Source of the DNA: Curvularia sp. ZM96
Taxonomy: Eukaryota; Ascomycota; Dothideomycetes; Pleosporales; Pleosporaceae
Direction: 5' to 3'
NCBI GenBank assembly: GCA_022457065.1
Contig: JAJGBQ010000008.1
Span: 992,001 to 1,056,000 of the forward strand
Length of the DNA: 64,000 nucleotides
Shown here piece by piece: positions 1-10,214 of this stretch; position 1 is the first letter of the stretch; each line of letters opens with the position of its first letter. Below the pieces are notes generated by a model. That model saw nothing but the letters and a program-made list of their open reading frames with translations, ran no database searches and was not told the origin of the DNA. The translations under genes and the position numbers were made by a program.

Positions 1-2
1 TC

Positions 3-803
3 AACGACATGTTCAGGAAGGCGGCGATACACAACAACGAACGGCAGTTTCAGAAAGCAATAGAACAGCAGAAAAAGGCAATTAGAACTGTACGAAGAAC
101 ATTGCGTTACGAGCATCCGGTAGATCTAGCCATGTTGGCGTGGATGTATAACAACGAAGGGCTATATGAAAAAGCGGTGGATTTACAGGAGAAAGTGGTC
201 GAGATGAATGAGACAACGTTTGGCAAGAAGCATGAACATACACGGGAAAGCATCCATTGCTTAGCATTAATGTATAGTAATCATAAAAAGTTTGAGAAAG
301 CCATAGTGGAACAGAAAAAGGTGGTAGATATGGAAGAAGAAATGTTTGGCAACGATGGCCGAAGGCCGCTGGAGAGCAAGAGTAACCTGGCGTTGATGTA
401 CAGGAACGAAGGCCGGTTGGAGGAAGCTGAGATTTTGTTCGAGCAAGTATGGAAGACCTGGGAAAGAGTGTTCGGGCATGAATGTCCAGATACATTGAAG
501 AGCATGGATGACCTGGCGGCAACACGAGCTCTGCTACGCCAATTCGAATCTGCTGAGATTTTGTTGCTAGAAGCGATTCGCGTATGCAAAAGGGCATACG
601 GAGAAGCTCACACGTATACTATCTTCTTCTTAGGACGTCTGTGGGGAACATATGCGAACCTGGGGAAAGAAGAGCACGCTAAAAACATCCAAATGGAGTT
701 GGCGAAGGCCAGGGAACAATCACTCGACCAACAGTATCCAGATGCACCACTTCGCGATTATCCATATTGTGCTAGAGAACTTGCAGTCAAAGGAGTTTTA
801 TAA
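3..803 (+). CDS. TPR-array protein, 3' part only (kinesin-light-chain-type repeats)
   Basis: The gene runs off the left edge: the frame is open to base 3 and the first visible ATG is at 9. The 264 visible residues are nearly all tetratricopeptide repeats of about 42 residues (TPR_10/TPR_12 type). Each unit carries an LA-x-MY-x-N-x-G core followed by an EA helix and an FG-x(2)-H turn; clear units lie near residues 35-75, 78-118, 120-160 and 162-202. In fungi such arrays often form the C-terminal sensing part of NB-ARC/NACHT (NLR-like) proteins, with the nucleotide-binding part upstream. That half is outside the window, so the NLR assignment is inference. The stop at 801-803 is followed by non-coding sequence. 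The repeat fold is certain; the whole-protein function is not. Confidence 0.75.
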   Translation, partial: NDMFRKAAIHNNERQFQKAIEQQKKAIRTVRRTLRYEHPVDLAMLAWMYNNEGLYEKAVDLQEKVVEMNETTFGKKHEHTRESIHCLALMYSNHKKFEKAIVEQKKVVDMEEEMFGNDGRRPLESKSNLALMYRNEGRLEEAEILFEQVWKTWERVFGHECPDTLKSMDDLAATRALLRQFESAEILLLEAIRVCKRAYGEAHTYTIFFLGRLWGTYANLGKEEHAKNIQMELAKAREQSLDQQYPDAPLRDYPYCARELAVKGVL

Positions 804-2098
804 GGAAGTAGCAATAACTTAATACCTAGTTATTCCCAGGCAAACCAAAATTTGAACATACAAATGAAGGAATCAACCGCAGCTTCCGCATTCGTGAATG
901 ATTCGAATCCCCGTGTGGCCGAGCCGAGACTTCGATGGCATACGAGGACCGTCTTCCTATGAAGCTAGGTCATTTAGTATGACAGATTACGGGTGTTACT
1001 AAATAACTTCACTAAAAAGCGTCTACGTTCTAGAACAAATGACATCATGAAATTTACTATAGCCTCATTCAATTGATAACAATATAAGGGGCTAGTGAAT
1101 CTTCAAGTAACTAGATCAAGATCAACGTTCCGCTTTCCCTAAGTAGGCACAAGCGTCATTACCGCAGAACGCGACGGTAACAGGCCGCCTCAAGCCACAC
1201 TGTGCTAGGTGCCACTTCTGATAGGTCGATTCGCTATAAGGCCCCTGACATGTCATCTAACTTCCGCTTGCGCTCCCAACATGTGTCTCTGCATGAGGAG
1301 GACCGGTCAGACTGCATGTGAAACTCGCACGCATGGATGTCGGGCTGGTGGCACGTGCCCGCGAAGGATTCCCAGAAGTGATTAGACCCAAGCCTCTCTC
1401 GTGCCGTTAGTAGGCTGCAACAGTCCTTCATATAAGTCAGAGGCGGCCCCCTCGCGACAGGAAATCTGTCTAGACCTACCGTCTTCGAAAACCCCTGAGC
1501 TTCTCTCACCGTCGCTACTTTACCCGACTACGCGTTGTATCCTGGACCACTGGCTCAATTCGACCTCTACTTGTTTCATCGTCTGTAGACGAGGCTGCTT
1601 AGTTAATAATCTACACAGGCTAGCCCGCTCATACGCCGCAATCATCCCACAGCCTTCCATGGTATATATGCCATTAACATAGTCGACAATCGCATCTTTT
1701 TACTATTATCTCCCTCAATTCTAAACAGGAGCCTGTCCCATCGCAGTGTGCGCGAGTCCAGTTCGCGATTGTTGGAGCCCGTCCACACCTTTGTGGGGCT
1801 GGAAAACATTGTTGCACTGGCATCCTTAGGTACGTTTTTAGTAAGTACAACCTTACCACTGTCGATGTTTCTAAATTACATCGCATTGTTGCATACGACT
1901 CGTAACTTGTAGCAATTTCCGTGGTAGTCCAGTCGTTTTCACCAAGAATCCGTCTTTTGGCGCATAATCAACCCTGCTCTGGCCTTGCTACGCTACTGGC
2001 TCTTCATCCTGCCGCCTAGGCATCTTCTAGAAGCATTTTCTGAGCTGTCGCTAGGTGAAACTTCCGCAAGTTCAATCCATCGGAAGCCCACTTCCCAG
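804..2098. other. Intergenic, nothing recognised
   Basis: About 1.3 kb with only short overlapping ORFs (up to 93 codons) on both strands, none showing a domain or coding-like composition. An ATTCGAATCC-like string near 900 resembles a tRNA B box but has no matching cloverleaf. Confidence 0.5.
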
Positions 2099-3075
2099 AT
2101 GAGTGATATCAACTCTGAGGTTTATTTCGGTGATGAAGATTATAATCCACCTTCGCCACTTTTGATTTCTAGCAATGTACATGCAACACCATCACCATCG
2201 CCATCACCACCCCCACCACGTATCATAAACATAGTCAGTCCTTCCGGATCTTCGAATCAGAAAAGAATCTAATTCAGACCAGGAAAACTTTGGCACTAGT
2301 CGTACATCAATAGCAATATGTAAATCGATGGGTGGTGTTGGTTGGCAAATTGGTCCTCCGAAACCAAGCGAGCAGCGCCCAATTCATATTTCTGAACCCC
2401 ATTGCGAATTGGGCTCACGAGACGAGGTGCCAAACAATAAATTTCGCAATAAAACAACTCCGCCGCGCGTCTTCAAAATTAACTCGAATCTACATACCCG
2501 CGGAGCAGGTGCATCTGATAAAGAAGCGTCCAATGCAGAAGCAATCGATGCAAAGACACCTGGTACAGAAGCATTCAATGCAGAATCAAGCGAAGACATT
2601 GCTCAACATTCGATGGACTCAGCACGGACAGCTAACAGCGATCGAATATCAAGAAACCTCGGCCCTGGTACGCAGCGAACAATTGGCAAATATAAATACG
2701 ATCATCCTGGTTGTAATGCTTCCCCTTTCAAAGCAAAGCATGACTTGAAGCAAGTTCTCTCTTGCCATGAACGTTCTATACCTGACATGCATGCTAAAAA
2801 GTATAGCTCACACAAAACTGTACATTCGCAAGAGAGGCAATTTCGCTGTGAAGTGGGAGATTGCGGTAAAACATTCAAACGAAGGAACGATATGAAACGG
2901 CACAAGGCCGGTCATGAAAAGCCCGCCTACGTTTGCCCATTCTGCAGCTACAAAACTCCAAGGAAAGACAGTCTACAGAGGTGCGTCACTCTATATGAGT
3001 CTTAGCCCAATTTAAGCTAATAATAGTTCTAGGCACAGTAATACATGTAGTGTTGAACGTAGCAGCGAGCAATAA
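2099..3075 (+). CDS. C2H2 zinc-finger protein, frame broken near 2261
   Basis: Likely a DNA-binding regulator in the nucleus. The N-terminal part (ATG 2099) reads through a Pro/Ser-rich stretch to a stop at 2270; the same sense continues in the next frame from about 2262 through 3005, so a one-base shift lies at the AAAA run 2261-2264. The second frame encodes a linker and three fingers: a degenerate one starting about 2700, a canonical C-x4-C-x12-H-x3-H finger about 2848-2910, and a C2HC finger completed only by splicing. The intron is 2981-3032 (52 bp; GTGCGT donor, CTAAT branch, CTAG acceptor), after which H-x3-C and a short tail end at 3075. Splicing restores the last Zn ligands, which supports the model. 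A sequence error or recent pseudogenisation could explain the frame break. Confidence 0.6.
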
Positions 3076-3865
3076 CTCAGAGAAGTGTAAGATTGATTCA
3101 TGCCTTTCTATGTCTGTCCCAGGGCTCTTCTTATACAAGCCAGCAGAGGTGTACCGTGGGATCGCCTACTCAACGCTCTCGCAGCGCTGTGGTAGCGAAG
3201 AGTCTTCGCCAGGATCGTTGGGAGTTTATTCTAAGGTACTCTTGGCCCTGTGTGCCAACGATCCTCCGTCGAGTCGACGTCTCGACACTGTCGCGACGTC
3301 GCACCCTTACACTAAAACACACTAGGAAAAGACCAAACAGCCCACAGGTAAAGACTGCCCTTAACCATAGACCTACTGTGGGCTGAAGAAGGCGCATAAG
3401 CGACTTTTGTTATGAAAATAATCGTGTTGGTTCTATCTTCCAGCGATAAACACATTCCAAAAATGTCCGAATATGGCTTTGGAGTTTGCTTATCTCCTTG
3501 AGGGAATTTTCGTAGCTTCTTCTCAGCATTTGGGGATCAGTTTAGTTGATTATCTCAAATTCGAGGAATTAGGATGTCAAGCATGTAATTCCAACTGTTA
3601 TAAGTATCATGTGGTTAGTGCTAAAAAAAAATCACAATACTAGCTAGACGTCTGCTAGAATACCCAGGGTAGGATATAGGTGTTTCAAAAACCTTGGCCA
3701 AGAGGCTGGTTAGAGATATCGAACGGTTTTTCACATTACCAAGTATACTTCTTTGTACTGAGAAACGACTTGCATAAACGTTATGGTTGCATTATTTGGT
3801 GTTTTACTAGGAGACAAAGCTTCCGTAAATTAAACGAGGCAGCGCTGGCATACCTAATATCCTGC
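3076..3865. other. Intergenic, nothing recognised
   Basis: Short ORFs only (up to 97 codons), overlapping on both strands with no recognisable domain. A short GTCGACG-rich patch near 3275-3300 has no visible partner. Confidence 0.45.
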
Positions 3866-5092
3866 TTATGAGTCCTTGCTCTCGTACAGATAGCGGCACC
3901 CAAATACAAATGGGAAATAGTTGACATACGCAAGCCCCGTGTATGTGACTGGAACATATCGTGCCCCTCGGCAGATCCACCACAAAGCGACTCTTGAACA
4001 CCAGTGTGCTGACACGAGACCCGACCCCATCGGTGACTCGAACGCCGACGGGACGATGTGGCGATACAAGAAGGTAGTTTTGTTGTAGTACGAACGAGCG
4101 AAGGGTATAAAGGCGCGCTTCGATTTTGTATATGCCTGGTTGGTTTTTGACCAACTGCCGTGAAGCTCGGCTTCGCTGCCAACGTACCATACTTCCGGCA
4201 GCGGCCTTACGCCTGAGCTTGGATGGCGGGTGTCGAATCGTTCTATAATAGCGCGAACTGAAGTACAGTTAGACTGCAAAGCATAGCTGTCTTCTTTTGT
4301 TCCATGCGCAAGGACCAATATGTCCGTCTCAGCTAAGACCGACTCAAGCTCACGATATTCATTAAGACTCCACTCGATACCAAAACGTAATGGTTTGATC
4401 CACTTGACTTGCGCCAGGGAAAGCTGCTGCGTGAGCGCTTGGCCAAGTGTGCCCTGGGAACCGGTCATAGCTACACGTCGTCCACGTAGGGTACCCACAG
4501 TGCCAAACATCCAGTCAATTAGTCGTATCATTGATCCAAAGTTGCTATCAGGTGCAATATGATGCATTGCATGGTACTGTGGACCAACGAAGAAAAAACA
4601 AGGATCCATTGGCAATTGCTGGTATGGAATATGATTCGAATCACGACCCCAGCGGCAGGCGATGAGACCAGCCTGGCCTGTTTGCAGGGCCCAAACAAAA
4701 GCCAGATCGAATTTTGAAAGCGCTGCAGTATGCGAAGAGATGAGCTTTACTAATGACCAGCTCAGTGCACTCCCAGCCAAATGGCATAACAACTCTAGCG
4801 GGACATGCCAAACCAGGTTCTGTACTCGAAAGGCATCATTGAATCTCAGGTCGCGGCCAAAGTACTTATGATGGAAAGCATGGGCCCGGGCCAGGAGTCG
4901 CAATGCGGGGAATCTTGATCGTTGTGATCGGTGGGCTAGCACATGTATGAGGTCAAAGACAAGAGATCCAGAGATAATCAGGATTGCGTAGAGGATAATT
5001 CGGCGTGTCCAGCTGAAGAATAGTCGTGTGATGACATCCAGTATCATGGCCGATCTTTGTTGATGAGTTATAGGTATCGGTAGTGTGCGCAT
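3866..5092 (-). CDS. Bifunctional fatty-acid-hydroxylase (sterol desaturase)/short-chain dehydrogenase fusion
   Basis: A single exon of 408 residues from the first in-frame ATG (5092); the frame stays open 5' to about 5164 without another ATG, and a GTGAGT at 5155 could be a donor, so an upstream exon is possible. The N-terminal half is membranous and carries the diiron-ligand His clusters of the FA_hydroxylase superfamily: HVLAH (about residues 50-54), HAFHH about 17 residues later and a QYHAMHH box near residue 180. The C-terminal half begins with a Rossmann TGSQGTLG motif (about 208-215), has an LVLAHG strand and a Y-x3-K pair near 321-325, as in SDR enzymes. Fungal proteins annotated as bifunctional sterol desaturase/SDR share this order. 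Expected role: oxygen-dependent hydroxylation or desaturation of a lipid or terpenoid-like substrate at the ER, followed by NAD(P)-dependent oxidoreduction. It is divergent from the A-T-R reductase, which suggests co-regulation. Confidence 0.85.
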   Translation of the reverse strand: MRTLPIPITHQQRSAMILDVITRLFFSWTRRIILYAILIISGSLVFDLIHVLAHRSQRSRFPALRLLARAHAFHHKYFGRDLRFNDAFRVQNLVWHVPLELLCHLAGSALSWSLVKLISSHTAALSKFDLAFVWALQTGQAGLIACRWGRDSNHIPYQQLPMDPCFFFVGPQYHAMHHIAPDSNFGSMIRLIDWMFGTVGTLRGRRVAMTGSQGTLGQALTQQLSLAQVKWIKPLRFGIEWSLNEYRELESVLAETDILVLAHGTKEDSYALQSNCTSVRAIIERFDTRHPSSGVRPLPEVWYVGSEAELHGSWSKTNQAYTKSKRAFIPFARSYYNKTTFLYRHIVPSAFESPMGSGLVSAHWCSRVALWWICRGARYVPVTYTGLAYVNYFPFVFGCRYLYESKDS

Positions 5093-6479
5093 TAGCGTGT
5101 CGTGAATGAAGGCCTTAAGGGGGTATTGAGGTCTTAGCTGGCGATAGTAACTCACGCCATGCTCTTATAACTTGGTTGGAGTCGAAAAGTGAAATTCGCT
5201 ATTTTCCTGCGATTCATATCAACTCAAGCCTGGAAGCGATGCAAGCTTGCATCTCGACAGCCCAGGACTGGTAATATTCACCTAAGCAAATTGCACACCG
5301 AACCTTACATCTCGCAAATACGCACCACATGGCGATGACACACTATGGAAAGAAAAGCAGATACCAAAATGTGTAATGATTATTTAACCGACGGTTAATA
5401 GTTTCTACTAAACTCGGTGTTCGGCAAATTTTCATACGAAGCATATAGATTGCGGTTCTTCGTCTAGAGCGCTTACCCGAGCTGTGGGTAAACCCTAAAT
5501 GCCAAGAGTCATACTTTTCGTGTCGCAACTAAACGTCTTATTGCTATTAAGATGCTGTTGTCATATTGGTCATGTATGATGTAGATGAAATATTCACTAT
5601 CTTGCTGTTGATGCTTGCATGCTGATTCATGCTATCATGAGTGACTGCAGCTTTGGCCTTACGCGCAGCTGCGCGACAGATTTGAGCGGACTCTCCATAT
5701 AGCTCAATATAGGAAAGGGAGCTATAGAACCATTGGTGTATGATCGGACAATGCTCAATGTTCTGGCAACGGGACTTTTAGTACGCTGCGTACAGGGGTG
5801 AAGCCGTAATCGCTAATGACACTACATCATGTTTTCACAATCTTGTATTGATGCAGCTACCTTGGCAATTTTTCAGCTTAGGCAAACGAGGTGAGCTATC
5901 AATCGCGAGGGCAGGCTGACTAGCTCACATGCTAGATGCGCTTTGCTGCGAGGGATTCTCCATGAGCGGTTCTTCGCAGTGGGCACATTTTGCGAAGCTA
6001 CCCTTGTGTTCTGCCATGCACTTGCGCAACGAGACATAACTTCAGCTACATGTATTATATGCGGCACTGTATCTCGTCGGTCTACATGACAATGTTGCTT
6101 GAGAACGTCTGCACTAGAATAGATTAGTATTTGCTTGATAAGGCGCTGCTAGCGCCACCACGTAACTTCCATCGTGGTGTTGCAATATCACAGCAACCCT
6201 AGTTACGGGGTAGACCAGTTGCTATACCTGCGATGTTGCTTGACAAAGTCTCCGAAATTCACGAAATAACTGACTTGGTCAGATAAGCTGCTTGGAAACT
6301 GCTGACTGGCGGGACGTGTACTGTCCATAGCTACTCCTTGTAGAAACAGTGAAAAAGCCATAGACTGAAATATAGAAACATGAAATAGCTCTGTAGCATC
6401 AGGTCACACGATTCAATCCCTCAAGCTAAAATCGCATCAAGCCAAAACCAATCATCAAAATACTGAGCATTGTAGGACA
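5093..6479. promoter_or_regulatory. Divergent intergenic region between the hydroxylase/SDR and A-T-R genes
   Basis: A 1.39-kb gap between two head-to-head genes that must hold both promoters. No clear TATA box was identified. It contains a diverged MITE at 5632-5822. The remainder carries no convincing ORF. Confidence 0.5.
5632..5822. mobile_element. MITE family A, copy 1
   Basis: About 190 bp with imperfect inverted ends: the left side holds CGCAGCTGCGC near 5662 and the right side ends with GGGTGAAGCCGTAATCGC. It aligns with copies at 13101, 17791 and 18591. Boundaries are approximate because the outermost bases have diverged. It lies inside the divergent promoter region of the metabolic cluster. 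Confidence 0.65.
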
Positions 6480-9400
6480 ATGTCTACCTCTCAACCACAG
6501 CTAGCAGTGCCGGACCATATCGACAAGGCAGCAAAAGCAGAACCCAACGCGCTTTGGGCACGTGTACCCCGATCAAGCAGCAGCGTCGATGAAGGCTGGC
6601 GCGACATCACGTATGCACAACTGGCGCACGCAGTGGACAGTTTAGCGTGGTCTCTAAAGAACACGGTAGGAGCTCCTAACCGCGTAGGTGAAACCATTGG
6701 CTACGTAGGGTGAGTGTCTGCTTCTTGTTCCTCTATTTCTTGCTAATGCCAGAGCAGTGCCAATGACTTGCAGTATCTTGTCATACTATCCGCAGCACTC
6801 AAGGTAGGGTACGTTCCGCTGTTTGTCTCACCGCGAAATTCTCCGGCTGGCCAGAAAGCTATTCTCCAGGAGGCGAGATGCACGATTTTCTTGAGCACGC
6901 AAGAAAAACACCCATGTCTGAAAGACATACAACAAGTTGTCCCCAACATGCGACTCGTTGAAGTGCCATATTTGCAAGACCTACTCGATCTGAGTCATCC
7001 GCCGCTTCCTTACCATGGAAAACACCGCCGTGATGGGGATGCTGATAGCCTGATTCTTCATACTTCTGGTTCGACTGGTCAGTATTATTGTTCTGTAAAT
7101 TACATTCTATAGGTATTTGACAACAAACCAGGTCTGCCTAAGGCCGTCCGTATGACCGTAGATAGCCTGAACTCGGTATTCAAGCAATCGACTTTAGATC
7201 GGGAAGAAGGCCGCCTACAAGTCACGGAGCTATTTCTTGGAGACAAAAGGCCAATGCTTGCTGTCGTGCCCTTCTTCCACGCCATGGGCATTGTGGTAGG
7301 GCTTCGATCGCTAATGTGCAGGAGCCCAATTGCCACCCTTCCTTCTGGAAAGCTGTGGAACGCTAGCCTAGTCATCAACGCAATCAACGCTACCAACCCA
7401 GCTACCGGTGTCTTTCCCCCCTCGATTCTCGAAGATATTTCTAGTACCGAAGTGGGTATCCAAGCAATTGGTAAACTGGATGCAGTCTTCTTTGGAGGTG
7501 CACCTCTGGCTACTGCAAACGGGGAAAAGCTTTGTCGAGTAACAAAGCTTCAGACGATCATGGGCAGTACCGAGGCCTTACTCATACCTAGCCTCGCCAC
7601 AGATTCCCCAGATGAGTGGGGATATTTTCACTGGAGCAATGCTGCTGGTGCTGTCATGGAGTCGACAGAAAATGATCTGTGCGAGCTCGTTCTCACGCGA
7701 AGAAACACCAACTACCAAGCTGTTTTCCATACCTTTCCCAAACAAGAAATATGGCGAACTAAGGATCTCTTCCGGCAGCATCCTTCTAAGCCTTTTCTAT
7801 GGCAGTACATCGGCAGAGGAGATGACATTATTGTGCTTAGCAACGGCGAAAACGTCAATCCTGTGTTGATGGAGAAGTTAATCGAATCCCACCCTGGGGT
7901 AAAAGGCGCGATCGTCGTTGGTAAAGGCGAGTTTCAAACCGGACTGCTTATTGAGCCGGAATGGGACTGGGTTAAAAGAAAAGCCCCCACTACGCTAGTA
8001 GAAGATATATGGCCTACAGTGGAACAAGCCAATAAGGAGGCACCCGACTATGCACGTATATACAAGAACAAGATCGCTATCATGGAAAAGGGAAAGCCAT
8101 TTGAGCGCACGTCTAAGGGATCGATCATGCGGTCTCAGACAGTCGCTATGTTTCAGGACAAGATCATAGCACTATATGACGATGGAACGTGTGCTAGCGA
8201 GTCCACTAAAGTGCCTAATGGTGCTGTAGATCTCAGAGGTAGCGTCCGTGCTATCTTCATGAACTCCCTGCCTTCTTTTGGTGAAGGAACGACGGACGAC
8301 GACGACATCTCCAGTCTGGGAGTCGATTCCCTGAGCGTTTTAACATTGGCGGAAGCACTGCGAACAACGCTACAGCGCACGGACATCACTACTGCGACGG
8401 TTTATGAGAACCCCACTGTCCAAAAGCTCGTCCTTGCCCTGTCACCAAGCGAGAGTGATCTGGGCATAACTCTGAAGCGCTCAAGTAGCCGTGAAGAAGA
8501 GTTGGGCGCTTTGGTTAGAAAGTATACAGCAGATATGATCCAACAGAAGCGGACAACTGCCGCACGGGAGCGCCCATCGAAGCACGTAGTACTCCTCACT
8601 GGCTCGACAGGTAGTCTCGGCAGTCACGTGCTGCAAAACCTTCTCCAGCACCCTGGTGTAGAGCGGGTGTATTGCCTGAATCGTTCCCATGATGCGGAAA
8701 TTCGGCAAGCATACGGCTTCAAGTACTATAACTCAGTGCCAGGTCTACGCAAGGCAGAATTTCTCCAAGCCAACTTCGGTCTCATCCACTTTGGCCTTGC
8801 AGAGGAAGTATATGAACGACTTGTCAAGAGCGTCACGATAGTCATCCACTCAGCGTGGTCTGTCGACTTCAACCTCTCACTCCCATCTTTCGAGGCAACG
8901 CACATCGCTGGGACCCGGCGTGTTGTAGATTTTGTTTCTGAGTCTGTTCACAGGCCTTCTATCACTTTCATCTCGTCAATCGCCAGCGTCGGAAACTGGG
9001 CCAGTGTCGTACAGGACGACTCTCCTGTACCAGAATCTACCACCACGCTCTTTGATCGCTCGATCGTGCTAAGACAAGGCTATGGCGAGTCAAAGCAAGT
9101 TGCATCTGAGATACTTGGAGTCGCATCGCATCGCCTTGGCATACAAACTGCGATCTTGCGTGCGAGTCAACTTGCAGGACCCAGCGCGCAAGCTGGTGGA
9201 GCAGCCTGGAACCGACACGAATGGCTACCGTCGTTAGTCCATGCAAGTAGGTTCATGAAAAAGCTGCCAAGCACCTTGGGAACCATGGACCAAGTGGATT
9301 GGGTACCGATGGATGTGGCGGGCGCGACTGTGGTCGATGTCGCCATGGCACCAGCTTCAGAGTCCACGCACGTTTACCACTTAGCCAATCCCCACCGAAC

Positions 9401-9704
9401 ACGTTGGAGACAGTTGTATCCAGTCATTCAGGAGTTCTACAAACGTAAAGATGTGGATATTGATGTGATCGAATACAATGATTGGGTTCAGGAACTGGGT
9501 AAGATCCCGTTGACCAAGGAGAATGCCGAACAAGTACCCGCGCTGAAGTTGCGCGACTTTTATCACAGCCTGCGTCCTGAGACAGCCACCGGGTTACCGA
9601 GATTGGCGACAAAGAACACTGAAGCTGTTAGCCAGACTTTACGGAAGGCGCGGGCAATTGACCAAAGTGATATGGAGGAATGGCTGAAGCAATGGCAGTT
9701 CTAA
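6480..9704 (+). CDS. NRPS-like carboxylic acid reductase (A-T-R)
   Basis: Three exons, 6480-6709, 6758-7077 and 7132-9704, give 1040 residues; the introns (48 and 54 bp) restore phase exactly and rebuild the A-domain core TSGSTGLPKAV across the second junction. Order: adenylation domain (about 1-500), carrier domain with LGVDSLS, phosphopantetheine Ser at about 583, then a NAD(P)-binding thioester reductase domain with TGSTGSLG at about 672-679 and the YGESK catalytic Tyr/Lys at about 834-838. There is no condensation domain. Known chemistry of the family: ATP-dependent activation of a carboxylic acid, loading on the carrier arm, and NADPH-dependent release as aldehyde or alcohol. The substrate cannot be read from sequence. 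The protein has no signal peptide and is probably cytosolic. Divergent from the hydroxylase/SDR fusion and convergent with the MFS transporter, it is the likely core enzyme of this cluster. Confidence 0.93.
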
Positions 9705-10214
9705 TCTTGTACAGTCGAGACGTTCCCTTAGTATAAACATGTACATGCTTTACCTCATCAATAGTTCTTCGACTGCGTAAATCAAAATACCTCCTTAGGT
9801 ATATTGACATGTTGATAAGTAACGTCAGTCTGATATAGTCATTACTGCTTTCCGTATGTGACGGTGATATATGCTTGTAAGGAGTCCAGTGCGACGGGAA
9901 TACAGGCAAACCAGATTTGGAGCCATGCTATTGTGTCAACGATACATGGCTGGAAGAGCTCGTTAATTTACTTAATAACATGTGCCGTATATCGAGTTAC
10001 CTTTCCATAGGTGTATGTTTCTAGAAAGGTACCAGGAGACGACGTAGAGGAAGCAAATAACAATCACAGTCTGAGTTCGCCATTTGGGATATATGGGGAT
10101 GTAAATGAAAAGGAAAGCGCAGCGCAGTGTTTTCGAAGGACCATCAAACGAGATTGATTCTATCGGCAACCAGCCATGCATAACTAAGACTTGAACCGAA
10201 AGGTAGGATGTTCG
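9705..10214. other. Convergent 3' intergenic region
   Basis: About 510 bp between the stop codons of two convergent genes, so it holds both 3' ends. No gene or repeat recognised. Confidence 0.5.

Noticed and set aside
82..597. 171-codon minus-strand ORF
   Set aside because: Antisense to the TPR array; its openness follows from the repeat coding on the other strand.
890..930. tRNA-like B-box string
   Set aside because: No A box or cloverleaf at the right distance on either strand.
3781..4190. Two minus ORFs of 127-133 codons
   Set aside because: Out-of-frame shadows of the hydroxylase/SDR gene.
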